Positions 24,935 to 33,329 of a stretch of 64,000 bases of DNA are shown one piece after another. The stretch is from contig NZ_BOMB01000054.1 of assembly GCF_016861975.1 (NCBI RefSeq), positions 1 to 64,000 on the forward strand. The letters run 5' to 3'. Origin of the DNA: Actinocatenispora rupis (GTDB lineage Bacteria; Actinomycetota; Actinomycetes; Mycobacteriales; Micromonosporaceae). A program made the position numbers and the translations under genes. Numbering within the stretch: the stretch's first letter is position 1; every line of letters starts with the position of its first letter. The notes beneath the pieces are model-generated. The model had not been told where the DNA came from. It searched no databases and was given only the letters and a program-made list of their open reading frames with translations.

Positions 24935-25642
24935 TCACGGGGTGCGGAAGCCGCGGAACGTCACCGTTCTCCGGGTCGTGAAGCCGAGCCGCTCGTACAG
25001 TGCGAGGGCGCCGGTGTTGGCCTCGGCGACGTGCAGGAACGGCCGCTCGCCGCGCGCCGTGATGCCCGCCACGAGGGTACCGACCAGCCGGGCGGCGTAC
25101 CCCCGGCCGCGTGCCTCGGGGGCCGTGCAGACGGCGCTGATCTCGGTCCAGCCGGGCGGCCGGAGGCGTTCGCCGGCCATCGCGACGAGCGTCCCGTCGA
25201 CCCGGATCCCGAGGTAGCGGCCCATGTCCCGGGTACGCGGCCGGAACGGTCCGGGCTTCGTCCGCGCCACCAGGTCGAGCATCTCCGGCAGGCTGTCCGC
25301 ACCCAGCTCGACGACCTCGCCGCCGGCCACCGGCCGTGCCCCGCCGGTTTCCGGCCGTACGGTGCCGGTCCAGGTCAGCTGGCGGCCGTCCAGGGCGAAC
25401 ACCGGCTCCCAGTCCGGGGGTGGGGTGGCCGTACCGCTGAACAGGTCGGCGAACCCGCCGGAGCCGAGCAGCGCGGCCAGGTCGGCCCAGTCCGCGGCGT
25501 CCGGAACGGCCGGCAGCGCCGAGAACGTCGCGACCTCCGGCAGGTACGTCGCGACCCGGCCCCGCCGCCGCGCCAGGTGCGCGTGCCGCCCGTGCAGCGA
25601 GGCGCCGACCGGGTCGTCGAGTACGGAGGGGTCGCTGGACAT
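24935..25642 (-). CDS. GNAT family N-acetyltransferase
   Basis: 235 residues with a divergent N-terminal half (LHGRHAHLARRRGRVATYLPEVATFSALP) and a canonical C-terminal acetyltransferase domain: ISAVCTAPEARGRGYAARLVGTLVAGI (acetyl-CoA loop R-x-x-G-x-G/A) and FLHVAEANTGALALYERLGF. This arrangement matches the FR47-like/GNAT group. The substrate is unknown. ATG 25642; the frame extends upstream but without a start as convincing. Confidence 0.88.
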   Translation of the reverse strand: MSSDPSVLDDPVGASLHGRHAHLARRRGRVATYLPEVATFSALPAVPDAADWADLAALLGSGGFADLFSGTATPPPDWEPVFALDGRQLTWTGTVRPETGGARPVAGGEVVELGADSLPEMLDLVARTKPGPFRPRTRDMGRYLGIRVDGTLVAMAGERLRPPGWTEISAVCTAPEARGRGYAARLVGTLVAGITARGERPFLHVAEANTGALALYERLGFTTRRTVTFRGFRTP

Positions 25643-25775
25643 CGTGCCGTGCCTCCCGCGTCGTACGGTCCCGCCCGGTGCGGGCGTACGGAACGCTACG
25701 CCCGCGGCCCGGCGGTACGACGCGGCTGCCGGGCCCGGAGCGACCCGGGCCACTGCCGTACCGCCGGGGGAGCGG

Positions 25776-26264
25776 TCAGCGGGCGGCGGCGGCGAACATG
25801 CCCGCCTCGTACGAGCCGCCCTTGGTCCGGGTGATCACCAGCAGCCGGTTCGCCGCGTTGATCATCGCCACCAGGTACACCAGCGCGGCGACCTCGTCAT
25901 CGGTGTAGTGCTCGCGCACCAGCGCCCACGTCTCGTCCGACACCCCCTCGTACGCGTCCGCCAGCCGGGTACCCTCCTCCGCGAACGCCAGCGCCGCGCG
26001 CTCCGCGTCGGAGTACACGGTGGACTCGCGCCACGCGGCGACCAGGTTGACGCGGACCGGGGGCTCGCCGGCGGCGGCGAGTTCCTTCGTGTGGGCGTCG
26101 ACGCAGAAGCCGCACCCGTTGATCTGGCTGGCCCGCAGCTCCACCATTTCCACCGTGGACTTCGGCAGCGTCGACTCCAGGATCGCGGCGCTGGCGCCCG
26201 CGAACCGCTTGCCGATCCGCGCGCCGAGGCCGTTGCCGTTCAGGTCGAAACGGGGCTCGTTCAT
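25776..26264 (-). CDS. AhpD-like carboxymuconolactone decarboxylase family protein
   Basis: 162 residues. The CMD domain holds the alkylhydroperoxidase motif NGCGFCVDAHTKE (C51, C54, H58), a thiol peroxidase/reductase signature. Next to it, in divergent orientation, is an ECF41-type sigma factor. In that family the regulated gene is very often a carboxymuconolactone decarboxylase, so this gene is the probable target. A GGTCACA element lies upstream, but I could not fit a complete ECF41 promoter. Confidence 0.9.
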   Translation of the reverse strand: MNEPRFDLNGNGLGARIGKRFAGASAAILESTLPKSTVEMVELRASQINGCGFCVDAHTKELAAAGEPPVRVNLVAAWRESTVYSDAERAALAFAEEGTRLADAYEGVSDETWALVREHYTDDEVAALVYLVAMINAANRLLVITRTKGGSYEAGMFAAAAR

Positions 26265-26432
26265 GGTTCCTCACTCGGGTCGATCGATGTGGACGACCAT
26301 GGGACGACCGCCGGCCGCGGCGCGTCACGCGGACCGCCCTGTGACCGGCCCCACCGCCGATACCGTGTTACGGCGGGAGCCCCGGCGGCGTCCGATGGGT
26401 GACCCGTCCGTACCAGAGGAGGAGCGTCACCG

Positions 26433-27353
26433 ATGGCCGGCAGCACCCCCGACGACCGCGGTACCGGCGAGCGGCGGCCCGACCCGGCCACCGAGACGTT
26501 CGTCGCGCACCGCAGCCTGCTCTTCACCGTCGCGTACGAGATGCTCTCCTCGGCGGCGGACGCCGAGGACGTGCTGCAGGAAACCTGGCTGCGATGGTCC
26601 CGGGTGGACCTCGACACGGTGCGCGAGCCGCGGGCGTACCTGGTGCGGATCACGACCCGGCAGGCGCTGGACCGGCTGCGCGCCCTGTCCCGCCGGCGCG
26701 AGTCGTACGTGGGGCCGTGGCTGCCCGAGCCGCTGCTCACCTCGCCCGACGTGGCCGACGACGTCGAACTCGCCGACAACGTCTCGATGGCCATGCTGCT
26801 CGTCCTGGAGACCCTGACCCCGGTCGAGCGCGCCGTGTTCGTCCTCCGCGACGTCTTCGACTTCGGGTACGACGAGATCGCCGCCGCGGTCGACCGCACC
26901 CCCGCCGCCGTACGCCAGCTCGCGTACCGGGCGCGCTCGCACGTGGCCGCCCGCCGGCCGCGCGAGGCCGTGTCCGCCGACCAGGCCCGCGACGCGCTCG
27001 GCGCGTTCCAGCGCGCCGTCACCACCGGCGACCTCCACCACCTCCTCGACGTACTCGCCCCCGACGTGGTGTTCCTCGGCGACGGCGGCGGCGTCGCGCA
27101 GGCCGCGCTGGAACCGGTCGTCGGCGCCGAGGCGGTCGCCGCCGTACTCGGCGCCGGGCTCGGTAACCTTGCCGCGCGTTCCCTGGAACCCGCGCAGGTC
27201 AACGGGCACCCGGCGCTGATCCTGCGGCTCGACGGCCGCATCGACACCGTCATCGCGGTACGCGTCGACGACGGTCTCGTCACCGGCCTGTACTCGGTGC
27301 GCAACCCCGACAAGCTCGCCCGCGTCGACCGGGAGACCACCCTCCGCCGCTGA
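26433..27353 (+). CDS. sigJ: ECF41 group RNA polymerase sigma factor (SigJ-type)
   Basis: 306 residues. Region 2 (TFVAHRSLLFTVAYEMLSSAADAEDVLQETWLRW, about 23-56), region 4 (LETLTPVERAVFVLRDVFDFGYDEIAAAVDRTPAAVRQLAYRAR, about 125-170) and a SnoaL-like C-terminal domain (about 190-295) with the group's signature motifs DGGG (about residue 213) and NPDKL (near 290). In this group the C-terminal domain tunes activity in place of an anti-sigma factor. A GAGGAGG ribosome site precedes ATG 26433. The divergent AhpD-like gene is the typical partner. Confidence 0.92.
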   Translation: MAGSTPDDRGTGERRPDPATETFVAHRSLLFTVAYEMLSSAADAEDVLQETWLRWSRVDLDTVREPRAYLVRITTRQALDRLRALSRRRESYVGPWLPEPLLTSPDVADDVELADNVSMAMLLVLETLTPVERAVFVLRDVFDFGYDEIAAAVDRTPAAVRQLAYRARSHVAARRPREAVSADQARDALGAFQRAVTTGDLHHLLDVLAPDVVFLGDGGGVAQAALEPVVGAEAVAAVLGAGLGNLAARSLEPAQVNGHPALILRLDGRIDTVIAVRVDDGLVTGLYSVRNPDKLARVDRETTLRR

Positions 27354-27479
27354 TCCCGCTCGGCCGGCGCCGCGGGGACGATCCCGAACGCCGACCCGTC
27401 CGACGAGGGGCGGGTGACACTGCGACCGGGTCGTCTCCGCCAGCGTGATGGGCGCGGTGTGCGCAGTCCGTCGAGCGGT

Positions 27480-27494
27480 CGGGTGACTCACCCG
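27480..27494. terminator. Short palindrome at a convergent junction
   Basis: CGGGTGA-C-TCACCCG, a perfect 7-bp inverted repeat, overlaps the stop codon of the EamA gene (27488) downstream of the sigma factor gene. The near absence of a loop weakens it as an RNA hairpin. Confidence 0.35.
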
Positions 27495-28459
27495 TCCGAC
27501 GACGCGACCCGGGGACGGTCCGCGGCGGCCACGGGCCGGAAGGCCGGGGCGTGGCGGGAGGCGAGTTGGACGAGGACGACGCCGCCGAGGATCAGGACGC
27601 CGCCGGCGAGGTGGTTCCAGCGGAGCGCCTCGCCGAGCAGGAGCGCGCCGAGCAGCGTCGAGGCCACCGGCGTCAGGTACGTGACGGTCGCGGCGACGGT
27701 CGCCCCCGCGGTACGGATCACGTTCAGGTTGATGATGTACGCGACGCCGGTGCCGAACGCGCCCAGTACGAGCAGGGCGGTGGCCGCGGTCCAGCCGGGC
27801 CAGTGCGGTGCGCCGGCGCCGACCGGTGCGACGAACGCGAGTTCGGCGGTGGCGCAACACATCTGGACGGCGGACAGGCCGGCGGCGGAGGTGGCGCGGT
27901 GCGCGAAGTACCGGCGGGTGTAGGCGAAGCCGGCGCCGTAGCAGAGGGTGGAGGCGACGCAGGCGAGCGAGCCGCCGAGCGTACCGGCGGGCAGGCCGCG
28001 CCAGGCGCCGATGAGGACGAAAACGCCGGCGAGCCCGACGCCGATCCCGCCGAGGCGCCGGCCGGTGAGCCGTTCGGCGGGGACGAGGGCGACCGCGAAC
28101 AGCAGCGTGGCGAGCGGCGTGACGGCGTTGCAGAGTCCGGCGAACACCGACGACACGTGCGTCTCGCCGTACGCGACGAGGGTGAACGGGACGGTGTGCA
28201 GCAGCAGCGCGACGAGCAGCCCGTGCAGCCAGGTGCGGGGGTCGCGGGGAATGGTCTCGCGGCGCAGCAGGCAGATCGCGACGAGGGTGCCGGCGCCGAG
28301 CGCGCAGCGGATCAGCGCCAGCCACGGCGGTGCGACCCCGCCGTCGACGGCGAGCTTGATGAACGTGAAGCTCGCGCCCCAGATCACGGCGACGAGCAGG
28401 AACCCTGGTACCCAGCGAGGCGGACGCACGGGCAGCATCGTGGCCGCCCGGGGCATCAT
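27488..28459 (-). CDS. EamA/DMT family transporter
   Basis: About 323 residues with ten hydrophobic helices in two EamA repeats (WVPGFLLVAVIWGASFTFIKLAV, first repeat; GTLGGSLACVASTLCYGAGFAYTRRY, second). The family exports metabolites such as amino acids or nucleosides. The start is uncertain among ATGATG at 28454-28459 and ATG 28438; the outermost is given. It is divergent from a LysR regulator only about 41 bp away, so the two promoters must overlap and the LysR protein probably controls it. Confidence 0.85.
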   Translation of the reverse strand: MMPRAATMLPVRPPRWVPGFLLVAVIWGASFTFIKLAVDGGVAPPWLALIRCALGAGTLVAICLLRRETIPRDPRTWLHGLLVALLLHTVPFTLVAYGETHVSSVFAGLCNAVTPLATLLFAVALVPAERLTGRRLGGIGVGLAGVFVLIGAWRGLPAGTLGGSLACVASTLCYGAGFAYTRRYFAHRATSAAGLSAVQMCCATAELAFVAPVGAGAPHWPGWTAATALLVLGAFGTGVAYIINLNVIRTAGATVAATVTYLTPVASTLLGALLLGEALRWNHLAGGVLILGGVVLVQLASRHAPAFRPVAAADRPRVASSDG

Positions 28460-28500
28460 GAGTCCAACAACGAGAACAGACCAGCCCATGAGGACCGCTC

Positions 28501-29355
28501 ATGAACGTCAGCGTGCCGCAGCTGCGCGCCTTCCTCGCCGTCGTCGACGAGGGCGGGTTCGGTGCCGCCGCGATCCGGCTCGGGATCAGCCAGTCCGCCG
28601 TCTCGCACGCCGTGTCGGCGCTCGAACGCAGCCTCGACGGCCCCGTCCTCGAACGCGCCGGGCGCACCCGCGCCACCGCGTACGGCGAGCGGATCATGCC
28701 GGCCGCGCGCGACCTGGTCGCCGCCGCCACCCGGATCGAACGCCTCGCCGACCACCGCGACGGCCAGCCCGCCGGCACCGTACGGCTGGCCGCGCCGCCC
28801 ACGGCGTGCCAGGGACTGCTGCCCGCGCTGCTGGCCCGGTGGCGTACCGAGTTGCCGCGGGTCGACGTGGAACTGTTCGAGGGGGAGGACGACGAGGTCG
28901 CCGGCTGGCTCGCGGCCCGCACCGTCGACCTCGCCGTACTCGTGGACGCGCCGGCGGGACGGGGCGTGACGCTCGCCGAGGACGCGTTCTGCGCGCTGCT
29001 GCGCCGCGACCACCCGCTCGCCGGTGAGGCGGCCGTCGATGTCGCCGACCTGGCCGACGACCCGTTCCTGCTGTCCCGTGGCGGCTGCGAGCGCCACATC
29101 CGCCGGCTGCACCGTGCCGCGCGAGTCCCGTTCGCCCCCACCCATCGGGTACGGGAGATGGGGACGTTGCTGGCGATGGTGCGGGCCGGGGTCGGCGTGT
29201 CGATCGTGCCGGACCTGGCGACGGCGATGCTCGACTCCACGCTCACGCTCGTACCGGTGCGGCCCCGGCGTACGCGACGGTTGGTGCTGGCCGGGCACGA
29301 CGACGCCGGCCCGGCCGCCGCCGCGGTCCTCGCCCTCGCCGCGGACCGTCGCTGA
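28501..29355 (+). CDS. LysR family transcriptional regulator
   Basis: 284 residues. The N-terminal winged HTH is at 3-62 (VPQLRAFLAVVDEGGFGAAAIRLGISQSAVSHAVSALERSLDGPVLERAGRTRATAYGERI), followed by the periplasmic-binding-protein-like effector domain (GTVRLAAPPTACQGLLPALLARWRTELPRVDVELFEGEDDEVAGWLAARTVDLAV). It is expected to regulate the divergent EamA exporter in response to its substrate. Confidence 0.92.
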   Translation: MNVSVPQLRAFLAVVDEGGFGAAAIRLGISQSAVSHAVSALERSLDGPVLERAGRTRATAYGERIMPAARDLVAAATRIERLADHRDGQPAGTVRLAAPPTACQGLLPALLARWRTELPRVDVELFEGEDDEVAGWLAARTVDLAVLVDAPAGRGVTLAEDAFCALLRRDHPLAGEAAVDVADLADDPFLLSRGGCERHIRRLHRAARVPFAPTHRVREMGTLLAMVRAGVGVSIVPDLATAMLDSTLTLVPVRPRRTRRLVLAGHDDAGPAAAAVLALAADRR

Positions 29356-29373
29356 CCCGCGGTCCGCCGGCGG

Positions 29374-30054
29374 TCAGCGCCGGGCGTCCCCGGCCGGCAG
29401 GCCGAACTGTGCCGCGACGCGCGCGGTGAGCTCGTCCTCGCCGAGGCTCCCGTCGACCTCGATCGAGGGCAGCCCCAGCCGCGCGAGGTCCGCGGTGAGC
29501 CGGTCGGTGAACAGCCCGTCGCGGACGAGCAGGTTGTCCAGCGCCCGCTCCGGATCGCTGGTACGCCCGGCGATCGACCACAGGGATCCGCGGTGCTCGA
29601 ACGCGGCCCGCCGGAACGCGGGCGTCGGCAGCAGCCACACCGCCTGCCGCGGCTCGGCCAGCAGCGGGCGTACCAGATGGGGCAGGGCACGGAAACCCTC
29701 GACCACCACGCCGGTGTCGGCACCCTGGTCGAGCAGGTCCTCGACGATCAGCCGGAACCCCTCCCCGCGGTACCAGTGGAACGTGTCGAGCATGGTGTGC
29801 GGACTGCGCAGCAGCCACCGCTGGTCCATGTCCATGCCGATGAACTCGTGCAGGTACGGGCTGTCCGCCGGCGTGGTGCGCCCGGTGTGGTCGGACATCA
29901 GCGCGTCGGTGTCGTAGATCCGCAGCCCGTACCGGTCGGCGAGGTGCCGGGCGACGGTCGACTTGCCGCCACCCGAGCCCCCACCGATCCAGTACACGTG
30001 GCGCAGCCGGCGCCGCAGCGTCTCGGTGTCGGCCGGGTACGGCTGGTCGGTCAT
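29374..30054 (-). CDS. P-loop NTPase, kinase-like
   Basis: 226 residues with a glycine-rich Walker A motif (WIGGGSGGGKSTVARHLADRYGLRIYDTDALM, about 22-53), a conserved Asp pair after it and GVVVEGFRALPHLV as a probable Walker B/lid strand. The fold resembles adenylate/shikimate-kinase-like or AAA P-loop proteins; relatives are annotated as putative kinases without a known substrate. Convergent with LysR, 18 bp apart. Confidence 0.8.
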   Translation of the reverse strand: MTDQPYPADTETLRRRLRHVYWIGGGSGGGKSTVARHLADRYGLRIYDTDALMSDHTGRTTPADSPYLHEFIGMDMDQRWLLRSPHTMLDTFHWYRGEGFRLIVEDLLDQGADTGVVVEGFRALPHLVRPLLAEPRQAVWLLPTPAFRRAAFEHRGSLWSIAGRTSDPERALDNLLVRDGLFTDRLTADLARLGLPSIEVDGSLGEDELTARVAAQFGLPAGDARR

Positions 30055-30125
30055 GCGTGGTTCCTCCTCGGTGCCGGGCTCCCTCCCAGCCTGCCATCCC
30101 GACCGGTGGCGACGTCAGGGGCGCT

Positions 30126-30151
30126 GCGGGCCGGTGGTGCCGCCGGCCCGC
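30126..30151 (-). terminator. Stem-loop downstream of the small membrane-protein remnant
   Basis: GCGGGCCGG and CCGGCCCGC form a perfect 9-bp stem with an 8-nt loop, 8 bp past the stop at 30160. GC-rich with no U-tract, as usual in actinomycetes. Confidence 0.5.
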
Positions 30152-30159
30152 GATGTACG

Positions 30160-30339
30160 TCAGGAGGTGTAGTTCCGGCCCGGTGCCCTGCCCGGCACCG
30201 GCTTGGCGATCAACGCGACCGGTACGAAGAAGCAGATCTGCCCGATGGCGAACACCAGCGTCCACAGCGCCCTGTGGTCGTCGAAGTCCGGTTCGCCGCG
30301 CCGTACCGGTGGCCGGCCGGCCGCGTACCGGATGGTGTT
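30160..30339 (-). pseudogene. Remnant of a small membrane protein
   Basis: The minus strand reads NTIRYAAGRPPVRRGEPDFD, then an aromatic/hydrophobic helix (LWTLVFAIGQICFFVPVALIAKP) and ends PGRAPGRNYTS with a stop at 30160. No ATG, GTG or TTG opens this frame upstream before the stop about 35 nt earlier, so the 5' end has been lost or frameshifted. The predicted transmembrane helix and good codon bias argue it was coding. The rest of the 405-bp gap (30055-30459) holds nothing else recognisable apart from the stem-loop and a single CTGTCCACA near 30434. Confidence 0.45.
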
Positions 30340-30459
30340 CCGAAGACTCCGACGACGCGGTCGGCCGAAACGTCAGGCGCCACCCGCGTCGTGCGGCGGA
30401 ATGCCGCCCGCGGAACGGAAAGCGCGGCCATCTGTCCACAATGGAGCATCCGCGGCGGG

Positions 30460-31038
30460 TCAGCGGGGCGCGGACAGGACGCGGGCGACGAGCGTGGCGA
30501 CCAGCTCGTCGGTCCGGTACTGGTCCGGGATCGCCGGCAGGGTCAGGTCGTCGAGCAGCAGGCCGGACATCGCGAAGTACAGCAGGGCCACGCCGATGCG
30601 GTCGCCGGGCAGCCCGGCACCGAGGTGGAAGTCGATCAGCTCGGTGTGTTCGGCGGTGAGGAAGCCGCCCAGTTCGTCGCCGAGCGCGGCGCGCCGGGTC
30701 GCCTCCAGCCGCAGTTCGAGCATGGCGAGGTTGCTGGCGCGGTCGGCGCGCATCCGGTCCACGAGCTGCCGCATCAGTTCGGCGACCAGCTTCGCGTCGC
30801 GCGGTGCGCGCATCGTCCTCTCGACGACGGCGGGGTCGGGCGCGAGCCGTTCCCGGGTCCGGCGCATCACCTGGCCGAGCAGGTCGTCGCGGTCCCGGAA
30901 GTAGTTCGTGGCCGTGCCGGTCGGTACGGAGGCGGCGGCGTCGATGGCGCGCAGCGTCAGGCCGCGCGACCCGTCCCGGGCGAGTACGTCGATGGCGGCG
31001 TCGAGCAGCGCGGTGCGCCGGGCCGGGTTCTGTCGCAT
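30460..31038 (-). CDS. TetR family transcriptional repressor
   Basis: 192 residues. TetR_N domain at about 7-55 (RRTALLDAAIDVLARDGSRGLTLRAIDAAASVPTGTATNYFRDRDDLLGQVM) and a C-terminal helical domain of the type following MTATNYF-like regulators. ATG 31038 is used; a start at 31074 would lie inside the promoter. Two identical-arm palindromes (CACTGC...GCAGTG) sit in the promoter between this gene and the divergent reductase-acetyltransferase gene, and are very probably its operators. Confidence 0.9.
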   Translation of the reverse strand: MRQNPARRTALLDAAIDVLARDGSRGLTLRAIDAAASVPTGTATNYFRDRDDLLGQVMRRTRERLAPDPAVVERTMRAPRDAKLVAELMRQLVDRMRADRASNLAMLELRLEATRRAALGDELGGFLTAEHTELIDFHLGAGLPGDRIGVALLYFAMSGLLLDDLTLPAIPDQYRTDELVATLVARVLSAPR

Positions 31039-31059
31039 GCGGGCGGCTCCCGAAGGTCG

Positions 31060-31110
31060 TTGACACCACTGCAAGTGCAGTGCTAACTTCTGACCACTGC
31101 AAGCGCAGTG
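31060..31110 (+). promoter_or_regulatory. Strong promoter with two TetR operators
   Basis: A perfect -35 TTGACA (31060-31065) and TAACTT (31084-31089) are spaced 18 bp, reading toward the fusion gene. Two 16-bp palindromes, CACTGC-AAGT-GCAGTG at 31067-31082 (between -35 and -10) and CACTGC-AAGC-GCAGTG at 31095-31110 (just after the -10), are 28 bp apart centre to centre. Occupancy would block this promoter completely. Confidence 0.82.
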
Positions 31111-31141
31111 CTTTAGCAGACCGTACTACCAAGGAGCACGT

Positions 31142-32212
31142 ATCCGCACGCTCACGTACCTCGTCGCCGTCACGCTCGACGGGTTCGTCGCCGGCCCGGA
31201 TGGCGCCGACCCGACCGGACCCGGCGGCTTCTGGCCGGTCACCGCCGCCGACATCGCCTACCTGACGGCGACGTACCCGGAGACGCTGCCCGGCCCGGCG
31301 CGTACCGCGCTGTCGGTGACCGCCGACGGCGACCACTTCGACACCGTGCTGGAGGGCCGGCGCAGCTATCAGGTCGGCCTCGACGCGGGCGTCACGAACG
31401 CGTACCCGCACCTGCGACACGTGGTGTTCTCCCGCACGCTGGCCGAGAGCCCGGACCCCGGCGTCGAGCTCGTCGCGACCGACCCGGTGGCGTACGTGCG
31501 GGAGCTGAAACGCCAGCAGGGCAAGGGAATCTGGCTCGTCGGCGGGGCCACGCTCGCCGCCGCGCTGCGACCCGAGATCGACCGGCTCGTCATCAAGCGC
31601 GCCCCGATCGCCATCGGCTCGGGCATCCCGCTGTTCGCGGGGGAGTTCGCGGTCGACACGTACCGGCCGGTGCACAGCGACGCGCTCGACTCGGGCGTCG
31701 TCGTCACCACGTACGAGCGGCCGGCGCCGACGCTGCCGACCGAACGGTTCGACCTGCGGCCGCTCACCCGGCAGCAGGCCGAGCGCATCCTCGCCGACGA
31801 CCGGACCGGCCAACCCTGGTCACCCGGGTACCCGCGGGCGGACGACCGCGACGTGGCCCGGATGGCGCTGCGGCACGACGCGGCGGACGACCCGTGGTTC
31901 GGCGCGTTGCAGATCGTGGACCGCGACACCGGTCTCGTCGTCGGTGGGCTCGGCTGCTTCGGCCCGCCCGGCGACGACCGCACCGTCGAGTTCGGGTACG
32001 GCGTGGCGCCGGAGGTCGAGGGCCGCGGCATCGCCACCGAGGCCGTACGCGGGCTGCTCGACCACGTGTTCGCCACCGGGCGGGTCGACCTGGTGCGCGC
32101 CGACACCACGCACGACAACCTCGGATCCCAGCGGGTACTGGAGAAGGCCGGCCTGCACCGGTACGCCAGCGACGACCGCCTGCACTACTACGAGCGGCGC
32201 CGTACGACGTGA
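31142..32212 (+). CDS. Fusion: DHFR-like (RibD_C) reductase domain plus GNAT acetyltransferase
   Basis: 356 residues if initiated at ATC 31142. Residues 1-195 are DHFR-like (RTLTYLVAVTLDGFVAGPDG ... VVFSRTLAES ... GKGIWLVGGATLAAAL ... RAPIAIGSGIPLFAG). Residues about 200-356 are a GNAT domain (RFDLRPLTRQQAERILADD ... GYGVAPEVEGRGIATEAVRGLLDHVF ... NLGSQRVLEKAGLHRY). No ATG, GTG or TTG lies in frame between the stop at 31091 and the start of the conserved first strand; ATC stands where homologues have Met, with AAGGAG 5 nt upstream. The first GTG (31316) would delete the nucleotide-binding core. Driven by the TetR-controlled promoter. Confidence 0.82.
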   Translation: MRTLTYLVAVTLDGFVAGPDGADPTGPGGFWPVTAADIAYLTATYPETLPGPARTALSVTADGDHFDTVLEGRRSYQVGLDAGVTNAYPHLRHVVFSRTLAESPDPGVELVATDPVAYVRELKRQQGKGIWLVGGATLAAALRPEIDRLVIKRAPIAIGSGIPLFAGEFAVDTYRPVHSDALDSGVVVTTYERPAPTLPTERFDLRPLTRQQAERILADDRTGQPWSPGYPRADDRDVARMALRHDAADDPWFGALQIVDRDTGLVVGGLGCFGPPGDDRTVEFGYGVAPEVEGRGIATEAVRGLLDHVFATGRVDLVRADTTHDNLGSQRVLEKAGLHRYASDDRLHYYERRRTT

Positions 32213-32219
32213 CCGCCCG

Positions 32220-33170
32220 TCACGGGCGGAGCGTGACCTTGCCGGTGGTCGTACGGGCGAGCAGGTCACCGAACGCCCGGCGCACGTCACCGAGGCCGTA
32301 CGCGGCGTCCGTGCGCGGGGTCAGCACGCCGTCGGCGACCAGCCGGAACATCGCCGCCAGCGGCTCCGCGTACGCGCCGGGCACGGCGAGCGCCGGCCGC
32401 AGCCAGAACCCGAGTACGGCCGTGTTGCGTTCGGCGAGGGCGCCCGGATCGACCAGCGGGCGCCCCTCGCGCGACGCGTTGCCGAAAGTGACCAGCCGAC
32501 CGAACGGGGCCAGTACGTCGAGCCCGGCGGTGAACACCCGGCCGCCCACCGACTCCAGTACGACGTCGACGGGGTGGCCGTCGTTCGCGGCGAGCACCCG
32601 CTCGGCGTAGCCGTCCGCGTCGCCCGGGACCGCGGCGTCCGCGCCGATCGACCGCGCGTACGCCCGGCGTTCCGGTGTCGATGCGACCGCCACGACCCGG
32701 CCCGCGCCGAAGTGCCGGGCCAGCTGGACGGCGAGCGAGCCGACACCGCCCGCCGCGGCGTTGACGACGACCGACTCGCCCGGCCGGATCCGGGCGCAGC
32801 TCGCCAGTGCGTGCCAGGCGGTCAGACCCTGCACCAGCAACGCGAGCGCGGCGGCGTCGCCCACCCCCTCCGGTACGGTCACCGCGTCCGCGGCGGAAAT
32901 CACCGCGCGCTCCGCGAACCCGCCACCGGCGAACGTCGGCGCGAGCACCCGGCGACCGTCCGCGGTGCGCCCCACCACCTCCGTACCCGGCACGAACGGC
33001 AGCTCCGGCGTCGGCCGGTACGTGCCCGCGATCCGCCCCGTGTCGGCGAAGTTGACGCCTGCGGCGAGGACGTCGACGACCACCTGCCCGTCCGCGGCGA
33101 CCGGCGCGGCGGTCTCGACCAGCTCCAGTACCTCCGGCCCGCCGAACCGGTCCACCCGTACCGCCCGCAC
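32220..33170 (-). CDS. Zinc-binding-type alcohol dehydrogenase / NADPH:quinone oxidoreductase
   Basis: 316 residues of the MDR superfamily, quinone oxidoreductase branch: RAVRVDRFGGPEVLELVETAAPV, GVNFADTGRIAGTYRP, PFVPGTEVVGRTADG, the Rossmann motif VVVNAAAGGVGSLAVQLARHFGAGRVVAVAS (about 140-170) and LESVGGRVFTAGLDVLAPFGRLVTFGNASRE. The zinc-ligating Cys residues of alcohol dehydrogenases are absent, consistent with a quinone reductase. GTG 33170 has GGAGGGGG upstream; GTG 33185 with GACAAT 5 nt before it is an alternative leaderless start. Confidence 0.88.
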   Translation of the reverse strand: MRAVRVDRFGGPEVLELVETAAPVAADGQVVVDVLAAGVNFADTGRIAGTYRPTPELPFVPGTEVVGRTADGRRVLAPTFAGGGFAERAVISAADAVTVPEGVGDAAALALLVQGLTAWHALASCARIRPGESVVVNAAAGGVGSLAVQLARHFGAGRVVAVASTPERRAYARSIGADAAVPGDADGYAERVLAANDGHPVDVVLESVGGRVFTAGLDVLAPFGRLVTFGNASREGRPLVDPGALAERNTAVLGFWLRPALAVPGAYAEPLAAMFRLVADGVLTPRTDAAYGLGDVRRAFGDLLARTTTGKVTLRP

Positions 33171-33277
33171 CCGTTCCCCCTCCACCGCCGATTGTCCACC
33201 ACATCACTCGGTTTTACGTCGACGGTACGCGCCCGCTCGGTGCCAGCGGCGTACGGCCCGCGACGGACTCGGCGTTG

Positions 33278-33329
33278 GTGACCGGGCGGCTGACGCGAGG
33301 CGCCGGAACCCTTCCGCCGCAACGGATCC
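33278..33329. repeat. Interspersed intergenic repeat, copy C
   Basis: It begins with the same GTGACCGGGCGGCTGA 16-mer as copy A at 15143 and ends with GGAACCCTTCCGCCGCAACG-GATCC, matching copies B and D. Confidence 0.5.

Noticed and set aside
26264-26433. Complete ECF41 promoter in the CMD/sigJ gap
   Set aside because: A GGTCACA hexamer is present, but no correctly spaced -10 motif was found on either strand.
26427-29723. Long minus-strand open frame of about 1,100 codons over the sigma-factor and EamA region
   Set aside because: It is the shadow of SigJ, EamA, LysR and the kinase-like gene; no conserved motif is present.
30433-30441. CTGTCCACA, a DnaA-box-like nonamer
   Set aside because: Only one copy with no cluster; no sign of an origin.
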